A DNA stretch of 12,123 nt. Source: Gammaproteobacteria bacterium (GTDB lineage Bacteria > Pseudomonadota > Gammaproteobacteria > SZUA-229). The stretch spans positions 1 to 12,123 of the forward strand of contig JAESSQ010000269.1 of assembly GCA_016764035.1 (NCBI GenBank), written 5' to 3'. Below are positions 7,082 through 12,123 of the stretch, one piece after another; the stretch's first letter is position 1; the number at the start of each line of letters is the position of its first letter. Position numbers and translations under genes: made by a program. The notes beneath the pieces are model-generated. The model was not told where the DNA came from, did no database searches, and worked only from the letters and a program-made list of their open reading frames with translations.

Positions 7082-7099
7082 ATGCATTTGGCATGCCAA
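7082..7099 (-). promoter_or_regulatory. Sigma-54 (-24/-12) promoter of PEP-CTERM copy B
   Basis: All 18 bases equal the copy A element, 38 bp from the start codon as in copy A; predicted start of transcription is near 7072. In this copy the element sits inside a longer imperfect inverted repeat (ATAGAAGTT 7070-7078 with AACTTCTAT 7098-7106). That repeat could form a cruciform or bind a repressor; copy A keeps only AGTT/AACT of it. Confidence 0.75.
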
Positions 7100-7174
7100 C
7101 TTCTATTTCGCAATAAAGCCATTAAATATCAAAAGGTTACAAATTGTTAGCTTTATCTTCAACACAAAATAATT

Positions 7175-7208
7175 ACGAAAATCTAACACTATTGTGTCTG
7201 AATTTCGT
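7175..7208. promoter_or_regulatory. 34-bp dyad, candidate enhancer-binding-protein site for copy B
   Basis: The half-sites agree at 12 of 15 bases around a TATT centre. ACGAAA and TTTCGT ends, the ACAC/GTGT core and total length are the same as in copy A. It starts 76 bp beyond the sigma-54 element, exactly as in copy A. Confidence 0.7.
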
Positions 7209-7212
7209 CAGT

Positions 7213-7442
7213 GCAGTGTTTAATTATTGAATACAGTCGTACAGAATTACCCATTGTTCTGATGCGAGTACGTGGGTATTATGAATTTACGATGCATGTT
7301 TCTACTGCCCTTACGCTCAAGACCAACTAGCAATAGTGACCATCAACGACACAAGCGTTATGAGAAAGTAACTGTTTGACGAATTTGTCGATTAATTTGG
7401 ACAAATTATTTAATAATATAAGGGGCTGTACTAAATAATTAA
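7213..7442. other. Intergenic spacer between unit B and the pyrE stop
   Basis: These 230 bp are AT-rich, with no credible coding frame and no RNA gene I recognise. The only structure seen is the inverted repeat at 7382-7407. Together with the copy B promoter region (7045-7212) this makes a 398-bp gene-free stretch. Confidence 0.6.
7382..7407. repeat. Inverted repeat downstream of pyrE
   Basis: AATTTGTC (7382-7389) and GACAAATT (7400-7407) are perfect 8-bp arms with a 10-bp AT-rich spacer. They lie 36 bp past the pyrE stop on the minus strand. It could slow or end pyrE transcription, but the stem is AT-rich and lacks a clean T run, so it is a weak terminator candidate. Confidence 0.35.
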
Positions 7443-8084
7443 TCAAACGCCATATTGCCGTCGATAATTCTCCATAGCCTCAAGATGCGATGCAAAGGAT
7501 GTATCCGAGGCCAGATAATCAATCAGGTCCGTCATAGTAATAATGCTGAACACATCAATACCATAGTCACGTTTAACTTCTTGAATAGCTGACAGCTCAC
7601 CGCTACCTTTTTCTTGACGATCAAGTGCGATCAGCACGGCAGTAGTATTTCCATCTTCTGCTTTAATTATATCAACGGCTTCACGAATAGCCGTTCCGGC
7701 CGTAATAACATCATCGACGATAAGCACGTTGCCTTTTAATTGTGCACCAACAATAAGGCCGCCTTCGCCATGATCTTTTGCCTCTTTACGATTAAATGCA
7801 TACGGTTTATCAATATCATGATTTACCGCAAGCGCGTAAACGATGGCGGATACCAGAGGGATACCTTTATATGCAGGTCCAAACAAAACATCGTAATCGA
7901 TAGCTTTCTCAATAATGGTCTGCGCATAACAGCTACCAAGCTCCGCCAGCGCATAGCCGCTGTTAAAAAGTCCAGCATTAAAAAAGTATGGGCTGGTACG
8001 ACCAGACTTAAGCGTAAACTCGCCAAAACGCAGCACCTGATATTTGACCGCCAGGTCAATAAACCGTTTTTTATTTTCTTGCAT
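7443..8084 (-). CDS. pyrE: Orotate phosphoribosyltransferase
   Basis: PyrE joins orotate and PRPP to give OMP, the fifth step of pyrimidine synthesis, in the cytosol as a dimer. The product has 213 residues, the same length as the E. coli enzyme. Visible motifs are TLKSGRTSPYFFNAG (24-38), FGPAYKGIPL (68-77), the mobile catalytic loop FNRKEAKDHGEGG (97-109) and the PRPP-binding signature VLIVDDVITAGTA (120-132). The ATG at 8084 has AGGTGA just upstream. It is divergent from the exonuclease III gene, a pairing that matches the pyrE-crc neighbourhood of pseudomonads. It stands apart from argB because the DUF4124, TSUP and PEP-CTERM genes lie between. No attenuator-like leader was seen. Confidence 0.97.
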   Translation of the reverse strand: MQENKKRFIDLAVKYQVLRFGEFTLKSGRTSPYFFNAGLFNSGYALAELGSCYAQTIIEKAIDYDVLFGPAYKGIPLVSAIVYALAVNHDIDKPYAFNRKEAKDHGEGGLIVGAQLKGNVLIVDDVITAGTAIREAVDIIKAEDGNTTAVLIALDRQEKGSGELSAIQEVKRDYGIDVFSIITMTDLIDYLASDTSFASHLEAMENYRRQYGV

Positions 8085-8108
8085 ATGTCACCTGTATTAC
8101 GTACGCGA

Positions 8109-8114
8109 ATTATA
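8109..8114 (-). promoter_or_regulatory. Possible -10 box for pyrE
   Basis: The minus strand reads TATAAT about 25 bp before the pyrE start. An ATGACA (8129-8134), close to a -35 consensus, is only 14 bp away, too short for a standard sigma-70 promoter, so only the -10 is convincing. Confidence 0.35.
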
Positions 8115-8216
8115 CGTTATTTTAAATTTGTCATCGCAAACGATGCTGAAAATAATATCGTCCCAGTGACTTATAATGCGCCCATATCATTTAATATGGC
8201 ATAACGATTGATGACA

Positions 8217-8245
8217 GTTTCAGGTATCATAGGCCTTCATATAAT
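8217..8245 (+). promoter_or_regulatory. Candidate sigma-70 promoter of the exonuclease III-ampG unit
   Basis: A perfect TATAAT -10 (8240-8245) stands 29 bp before the exonuclease start. The -35 region at 17-bp spacing (GTTTCA) is poor, so strength or activator dependence is uncertain. Confidence 0.4.
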
Positions 8246-8274
8246 AAGAAGCTTTCATACAAGAAAAGACTGCC

Positions 8275-9051
8275 ATGCGTATTATTTCTGCTAACACCAA
8301 CGGTATTCGCGCCGCCGCAAAGAAAGGTTTTTTTGACTGGTTAAAAAAAGTCGATGCAGACGTAGTCTGTATTCAGGAAACCAAAGCGCAATTCCACCAA
8401 CTTAGCGATGCAGTGTTTTCTCCTGAAGGTTATTACTGCGAATACCATGATGCACAAAAAAAAGGCTACAGCGGTGTCGCCATCTACAGCAAAGTAAAAC
8501 CTAAAAAAGTCCACAAAGGTATCGGCTGGTACGATATCGACCTCGAAGGACGATTCATCGAATTTCAGTTTGAAAAACTTAGCGTCATTTCGCTGTACAT
8601 GCATTCCGGCTCTGCCAGCGAAGAACGCCAAAATGTAAAGTTCGATTTTCTGGAAAGATTTGCCGATTACCTGCAAGCCCTACGCCGCAAGCGCCGTGAG
8701 TTTATTATTTGTGGCGACTGGAATATCGCACACAAAAATATCGACATTAAAAACTGGCGCGGTAATCAGAAGAACTCCGGTTTTCTACCCGAAGAACGTG
8801 CATGGATGGATACACTATTTAATGACATCGGTTATGTTGATGCCTTTCGTGAAGTTAATCAGCTACCTGACCAATACACCTGGTGGTCGAACCGCGGACA
8901 GGCATGGGCAAACAATACTGGCTGGCGCATCGACTACCAGATAATTACGCCTAAGCTAAAACCGCTAGTAAGCGCCACCCAAATTTATAAAGATGAACGC
9001 TTCTCTGACCATTCGCCATTAATCATCGATTACGATTACACGCTTAGCTAG
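8275..9051 (+). CDS. xthA: Exodeoxyribonuclease III, catalytically intact relative of Crc
   Basis: This 258-residue enzyme of the endonuclease/exonuclease/phosphatase fold cuts DNA at abasic sites and removes 3' blocks and 3' nucleotides in base excision repair. All expected catalytic residues can be placed: Asn7 (SANTNG), Glu35 (IQETK), Tyr108 (LYMHSG), Asp148 and Asn150 (GDWNIAHK), Asp220 (WRIDYQ), and Asp245-His246 (SDHSPL). Overall sequence and length are closest to Pseudomonas Crc and its relatives (AERAW-like ERAWMD, RRKRREFI, KNWRG). Crc has lost these residues, so this protein should be an active nuclease and not the catabolite repression factor. The ATG at 8275 has a weak A-rich ribosome site. 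ampG follows 26 bp after the stop and is probably cotranscribed. Confidence 0.94.
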   Translation: MRIISANTNGIRAAAKKGFFDWLKKVDADVVCIQETKAQFHQLSDAVFSPEGYYCEYHDAQKKGYSGVAIYSKVKPKKVHKGIGWYDIDLEGRFIEFQFEKLSVISLYMHSGSASEERQNVKFDFLERFADYLQALRRKRREFIICGDWNIAHKNIDIKNWRGNQKNSGFLPEERAWMDTLFNDIGYVDAFREVNQLPDQYTWWSNRGQAWANNTGWRIDYQIITPKLKPLVSATQIYKDERFSDHSPLIIDYDYTLS

Positions 9052-9077
9052 ACAGAACATACAGCATTTCCAAGCAT

Positions 9078-10346
9078 TTGAAGCACACACAACCAAAACT
9101 CGAACAACATAAATCGTCCTGGCAACAGGTTCTTTCATCGCTACTTACTGGGCGGATGTTGCTGGCTTTTGTCATGGGTTTTTCAGGTGGCTTGCCCTTA
9201 CTGCTCACCGGCTCGTTATTGCAGGCATGGATGGTCGACCTAAATGTTGACCTTGGTACCATCGGTTTATTCGCGCTGGTCGGGCTGCCCTATACACTGA
9301 AATTTGTCTGGGCGCCGTTGATGGATCGTTACACACCGGCACTGCTCGGTCGTCGTCGTGGCTGGTTGTTTATCTGGCAACTATGCCTGACAGTATCCAT
9401 CGCCTTGCTGGGTTTTTCTAACCCCTCGCAAATGTTACTGATGACGGCGCTCGCGGCGTTACTGCTGAGTTTTTTTTCTGCCAGTCAGGACATTGTTATC
9501 GATGCATACCGCCGAGAATCACTGGCAGATGATGAGCAGGGCATGGGCGCATCGCTCTATGTTGGCGGCTACCGCACCGGCATGTTACTGGCAACCGGTG
9601 GTGGCCTGTTTCTCGCCGACCACTTGGCGTATCACTGGGTATATATCATCATGGCCGCGGCCATGAGTGCCGGCTTAATTGCCACCTTGCTCGCACCCGA
9701 GCCAACATCTGACCATGGCAAACCGGCAACGTTGCAAGAAGCGGTGGTGGCACCTTTTAAGGAATATTTTACGCGTGACTATGCCATCATCATTTTAGTC
9801 TTCGTTTTTTTGTACAAAGTTGGCGACACCATGGCAGGGCAAATGACCACGCCCCTGTATCTTGATCTCGGTTTCACCAAATCGGAAATCGCCGGCATCG
9901 TCAAAATATTTGGCTTTCCGATTACCCTTGCTGGCACTTTCATCGGCGGCGTCCTCGTTATGCGTCATGGCATTTTTAAATGCTTGCTCTGGTTTGGTGT
10001 ATTACAAGCCATCTCCACCGCCGGATTCATCTGGCTAACCCATATGGGCGACGACCTTTTTGCACTGACGGCGGTCATTGCTTTTGAAAACCTGAGCGCC
10101 GGCCTGGGCACTGCCGCTTATATCGGCTTTATTGCCAGCCTGACCGATAAACGCTTTACCGCGACACAGTTCGCGCTATTAACCAGCTTTATGGGTATGC
10201 CACGCGTATTTGCTGCTGCACCCACCGGTTATATGGTCGGTACTTTTGGCTGGTCTGGCTTCTTTTTATTCTGCACATTAATCGCCATACCCGGCATCTT
10301 GCTAATTATCTGGCTACATCGGCGATTACTGGACGCGAACAATTAA
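9078..10346 (+). CDS. ampG: AmpG-family muropeptide MFS transporter
   Basis: AmpG permeases bring GlcNAc-anhydroMurNAc peptides from the periplasm into the cytosol for cell-wall recycling, and so influence AmpC beta-lactamase induction where present. The 422-residue product is very hydrophobic with about 12 membrane segments. It carries AmpG signatures: GFSGGLPLLLTGSLLQAW (34-51), LPYTLKFVWAPLMDR (70-84), GRRRGW (91-96) and SFFSASQDIVIDAYRRE (131-147). It is shorter than E. coli AmpG (491), lacking the extra C-terminal segments. The TTG at 9078 is the best start: the next ATG (9156) lies where the first membrane segment begins, and the frame closes upstream at 9045. No strong ribosome site is seen. 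This gene looks GC-richer than its neighbours. Transport substrate is inferred from family. Confidence 0.88.
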   Translation: MKHTQPKLEQHKSSWQQVLSSLLTGRMLLAFVMGFSGGLPLLLTGSLLQAWMVDLNVDLGTIGLFALVGLPYTLKFVWAPLMDRYTPALLGRRRGWLFIWQLCLTVSIALLGFSNPSQMLLMTALAALLLSFFSASQDIVIDAYRRESLADDEQGMGASLYVGGYRTGMLLATGGGLFLADHLAYHWVYIIMAAAMSAGLIATLLAPEPTSDHGKPATLQEAVVAPFKEYFTRDYAIIILVFVFLYKVGDTMAGQMTTPLYLDLGFTKSEIAGIVKIFGFPITLAGTFIGGVLVMRHGIFKCLLWFGVLQAISTAGFIWLTHMGDDLFALTAVIAFENLSAGLGTAAYIGFIASLTDKRFTATQFALLTSFMGMPRVFAAAPTGYMVGTFGWSGFFLFCTLIAIPGILLIIWLHRRLLDANN

Positions 10347-10360
10347 AAATCACTGATTTT
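10346..10360. terminator. Weak AT-rich hairpin at the end of ampG
   Basis: AAAATC and GATTTT pair across ACT, starting at the last base of the ampG stop. The stem holds one G-C pair and its T run is only four, so it would be a poor intrinsic terminator. Confidence 0.25.
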
Positions 10361-10395
10361 AAAAACAATAAAGAATTATCACTGAACTTTACTAT

Positions 10396-10424
10396 ATTAG
10401 ACTATACTAATGTTATATAATAAC
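10396..10424 (+). promoter_or_regulatory. Candidate promoter/operator of the rhodanese-persulfide dioxygenase operon
   Basis: Two adjacent AT-rich dyads occur: ATTAG-6 bp-CTAAT (10396-10411) and GTTAT-ATA-ATAAC (10412-10424). The second contains a perfect TATAAT -10 (10416-10421). No good -35 is at the right distance, which suggests an activator or a different start. An operator over the -10 would fit a sulfide/persulfide sensor of the ArsR type (BigR/SqrR), which controls similar operons, but the site is not diagnostic. Confidence 0.4.
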
Positions 10425-10508
10425 GTAAACATGAATCTAACCCTTTTTACCAAAATGCCCATACTGGCTTACGAAAGATTCATCCAACATAGTCTAAATA
10501 GTGATTTC

Positions 10509-10513
10509 AAAGG
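10509..10513 (+). promoter_or_regulatory. Ribosome binding site setting the rhodanese start
   Basis: AAAGG lies 5 bp before the ATG at 10519 and inside the longer frame that opens with GTG at 10501, which favours the ATG. Confidence 0.65.
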
Positions 10514-10518
10514 TAAAC

Positions 10519-10809
10519 ATGAAAAATTTAACGTGCGATGATATTCGACAAACCCTGAAAAACGGCGCCACCCTGCTTGACGTTCGTAGTGTGGACGAAT
10601 TTAATCGCGGCGCGTTACCGCAGGCAACTAATATTCCTCTAGCTTTATTGCCCGTTATCGCGCATGAACAATTAGACAAAAATAAACCTGTACATGTTTA
10701 TTGCCAGGCAGGTGGCCGCGCCACAATGGCAGAAAAAATACTGCTAAACCCTGGATTTGATAGCATCACCAATATTGGCGGTATCGAACACTACCCGAAT
10801 TGCCATTAA
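10519..10809 (+). CDS. Single-domain rhodanese (sulfurtransferase)
   Basis: This small cytosolic protein of 96 residues likely carries sulfane sulfur as a cysteine persulfide. Rhodanese landmarks are LLDVRSVDEFNRGALPQATNIP (starting at residue 19, with the conserved Asp21-Val-Arg and Glu27) and the active-site loop with Cys62, CQAGGRA, followed by the C-terminal NIGGIEHY. It is a single domain, unlike the two-domain thiosulfate sulfurtransferases. The ATG at 10519 is preferred over the GTG at 10501 because of the AAAGG site. The persulfide dioxygenase gene follows after 35 bp with its own ribosome site, so the two are almost certainly one operon. That pairing indicates sulfide/persulfide oxidation or detoxification: the rhodanese would pass sulfur to or from glutathione persulfide or sulfite. 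Exact donor and acceptor are not readable. Confidence 0.9.
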   Translation: MKNLTCDDIRQTLKNGATLLDVRSVDEFNRGALPQATNIPLALLPVIAHEQLDKNKPVHVYCQAGGRATMAEKILLNPGFDSITNIGGIEHYPNCH

Positions 10810-10844
10810 AAAATATACGCCAGCATTAGCCAAGGATAAAACGG

Positions 10845-11537
10845 ATGAAAATCGAACAATTATTTGACCACACCACGAGCACCTACAGCTATTTGTTATG
10901 GGATGAAAAAACCAGACAAGCCGCGTTAATTGATTCCGTGAAAGAGCAAGTTGCACGTGATACAAATTTAATCGAACAACTTGGCCTCACACTTAAGTAC
11001 ACCATGGAAACCCATATACACGCTGACCACGTTACCGGCTCAGGTTTACTACGAGATAAACTTACCAGTCAAGCAGCTGTGCATAAAAACAGTAACTCAG
11101 ATTGCGCAGATATTCTGCTCAGTGGTGGTGACACGCTGACACTTGGCGATGAAAAAATCAGTGTTATACATACCCCAGGGCATACTGACACCGACATCAG
11201 TTTTCTTATCAATGGTGCAGTATTCACCGGTGATGCACTTTTGATTAATGGCTGCGGCCGAACGGATTTTCAATCGGGCGATAGCAAAACGCTGTACCAC
11301 TCAATAATTCAAAAACTGTTTACCCTCGACGATGCAACCGTCGTTTACCCTGGCCATGATTACAATGGCTTTACCGCAAGCACCATCGGTCACGAGAAAA
11401 ACTTCAATCATCGCCTCGGCAATAACAAGTCCGAAGCTGCCTTTGTCGCTCTCATGGACGCATTAATTCTAGACCCACCAGCGCGTATCGATGTCGCGGT
11501 TCCTGGCAATTTACAATGCGGCCTGGACCCTGACTAA
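10845..11537 (+). CDS. ETHE1-type persulfide dioxygenase (metallo-beta-lactamase fold)
   Basis: The likely reaction is oxidation of glutathione persulfide by O2 to sulfite and glutathione. The 230-residue product has the ETHE1-like pattern: TSTYSYLL near residue 11, the metal motif THIHADHVTGSG (56-67; His57, His59, Asp61, His62), TPGHT (His113), FTGDALLINGCGRTDFQ (Asp130, and the GRTDFQ typical of the family), YPGHDYNG (His171) and a C-terminal IDVAVPGNLQCG. His57, His113 and Asp130 correspond to the mononuclear iron ligands; GRTDFQ and the N-terminal segment separate it from glyoxalase II. AAGGA lies 8 bp before the ATG. It is second in an operon with the rhodanese; a strong terminator follows at 11604. 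No sulfide:quinone reductase is in the window. Glyoxalase II-like activity is a less likely alternative. Confidence 0.92.
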   Translation: MKIEQLFDHTTSTYSYLLWDEKTRQAALIDSVKEQVARDTNLIEQLGLTLKYTMETHIHADHVTGSGLLRDKLTSQAAVHKNSNSDCADILLSGGDTLTLGDEKISVIHTPGHTDTDISFLINGAVFTGDALLINGCGRTDFQSGDSKTLYHSIIQKLFTLDDATVVYPGHDYNGFTASTIGHEKNFNHRLGNNKSEAAFVALMDALILDPPARIDVAVPGNLQCGLDPD

Positions 11538-11591
11538 CATGCCATAAGTGTTGATAAACCGCGCCCACAGCAGGAAATACCGGTTAATTAA

Positions 11592-11603
11592 AACTACGTA
11601 GTT
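11592..11603. repeat. Perfect 12-bp palindrome
   Basis: AACTACGTAGTT is its own reverse complement and directly abuts the terminator hairpin at 11604. It could be an operator for hemW, part of the terminator structure, or chance. Confidence 0.4.
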
Positions 11604-11637
11604 AAAGGCATAACTGTTAAAGTTACGCCTTTCTTTT
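11604..11637 (+). terminator. Intrinsic terminator after the persulfide dioxygenase gene
   Basis: A 12-bp stem with one mismatch (11604-11615 with 11621-11632, AAAGGC pairing GCCTTT) has a 5-base GTTAA loop followed by CTTTT. It ends the rhodanese operon and separates it from hemW; hemW must then have its own promoter or read-through. Confidence 0.85.
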
Positions 11638-11682
11638 CTGCCTTCATAAAAACCATCCAATGCAAGCTCCGCGACGTCGCAC

Positions 11683-12123
11683 GTGTTAAACAATATTCCT
11701 TTAAGTCTTTACGTACATATCCCGTGGTGCGTAAAAAAATGTCCTTATTGTGATTTCAACTCACACGAAAAAAACGATACGTTTGATGAGAGCAAATACG
11801 TTCAGGCATTACTTATCGACCTGGACACTGAATTTAAACATTGCCAACATCGCACATTAAACAGTATTTTTTTTGGCGGAGGCACACCCAGTTTGTTTTC
11901 TGCCGATGCTATCCATCAGGTAATTGACCATGCCAGAACACTGTTTAAATTTGATGACATAGAAATAACACTAGAAGCTAACCCAGGTACGTTCGAGCAG
12001 GAAAAATTTACCGCGTTTAAAGAAGGCGGCGTTAATCGCTTATCTATCGGTATACAAACTTTTAATAAAACGCATCTAAAAACACTGGGGCGTATTCATG
12101 ATGACACGCAGGCCCTGAGCGCA
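11683..12123 (+). CDS. hemW: HemW, radical SAM heme chaperone, 3'-truncated by window edge
   Basis: HemW is the radical SAM protein once annotated as oxygen-independent coproporphyrinogen III oxidase-like; in characterised bacteria it binds heme and inserts it into respiratory proteins. The 147 residues present include the start of the radical SAM barrel: LSLYVHIPWC, the iron-sulfur motif CVKKCPYCDF (Cys16, Cys20, Cys23), FFGGGTPSLF (SAM-binding GGGTP), EANPGT and the NRLSIGIQTF/LGRIHD segment. The frame is closed at 11647, and GTG at 11683 is the only ATG, GTG or TTG codon before the conserved LSLYVHIPWC, so it is the likely start, although no strong ribosome site precedes it. The frame is still open at the last base. 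In many relatives hemW follows rdgB; here it follows a persulfide dioxygenase. Confidence 0.93.
   Translation, partial: MLNNIPLSLYVHIPWCVKKCPYCDFNSHEKNDTFDESKYVQALLIDLDTEFKHCQHRTLNSIFFGGGTPSLFSADAIHQVIDHARTLFKFDDIEITLEANPGTFEQEKFTAFKEGGVNRLSIGIQTFNKTHLKTLGRIHDDTQALSA

Larger units (their letters stand above)
6432..7212. repeat. Tandem duplication unit B
   Basis: This 781-bp partner of unit A holds the same ordered parts. The four-base length difference comes from a two-codon insertion near residue 47 of the protein and small changes between stop codon and hairpin. Many third-position differences show that the duplication is not very recent. Confidence 0.85.

Noticed and set aside
5547..7212. 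Two-unit repeat considered as a mobile element or CRISPR
   Set aside because: There are no transposase, terminal inverted repeats, short repeats or spacers; it is a simple gene duplication.
7740..8204. Plus-strand open frame of 154 codons opposite pyrE
   Set aside because: It is a shadow of pyrE, whose motifs are unmistakable, and its translation resembles nothing known.
10431..10541. 36-codon open frame in the rhodanese leader overlapping its start
   Set aside because: There is no ribosome site and no recognisable peptide; a regulatory upstream frame cannot be excluded but has no support.

Overview
The window reads as chromosomal DNA from a gammaproteobacterium of moderate to low GC. The protein sequences resemble the Pseudomonas and E. 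coli versions of the same enzymes, and the gene order coaBC-dut-algC-argB ... pyrE-exonuclease III is the core neighbourhood I recognise from Pseudomonas-type chromosomes. Genus cannot be fixed from sequence alone. Several genes use GTG or TTG starts (argB, the TSUP exporter, hemW and probably ampG).

Layout. 1-3846 (+): a housekeeping operon with the 3' part of coaBC (coenzyme A), dut (dUTP removal), algC (phosphohexomutase for cell-surface sugars) and argB (arginine, arginine-sensitive type). 3899-4555 (-): a secreted DUF4124/coiled-coil protein converging on argB. 4779-5528 (+): a TauE/SafE (TSUP) membrane exporter. 5547-7212 (-): a tandem duplication of a small PEP-CTERM-type (VPLP variant) exported protein. 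Each copy has its own sigma-54-type promoter, upstream dyad and intrinsic terminator. 7443-8084 (-): pyrE, divergent from 8275-9051 (+), a catalytically intact exonuclease III in the place where Pseudomonas has crc, followed by an AmpG-type transporter. 10519-11537 (+): a rhodanese and an ETHE1-type persulfide dioxygenase, a sulfide/persulfide detoxification pair. 11683 to the end (+): the 5' part of hemW.

The most interesting part is the PEP-CTERM pair. The two genes have about 89% protein identity, with identical ends and diverged centres. Upstream of each lies the same 18-bp -24/-12 sigma-54 element, 38 bp from the start codon. Exactly 76 bp beyond it is a 34-bp dyad of half-site GTGTCnGAnTTTCGT, and the 75 bp in between have diverged strongly. 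This is good internal phylogenetic footprinting evidence for an enhancer-binding regulator acting on exosortase substrates. No exosortase or regulator gene lies in the window.

A looser theme is sulfur: the persulfide dioxygenase makes sulfite, the rhodanese handles sulfane sulfur, and TSUP proteins include sulfite/sulfonate exporters. These genes sit about 5 kb apart, so a functional link is inference only.
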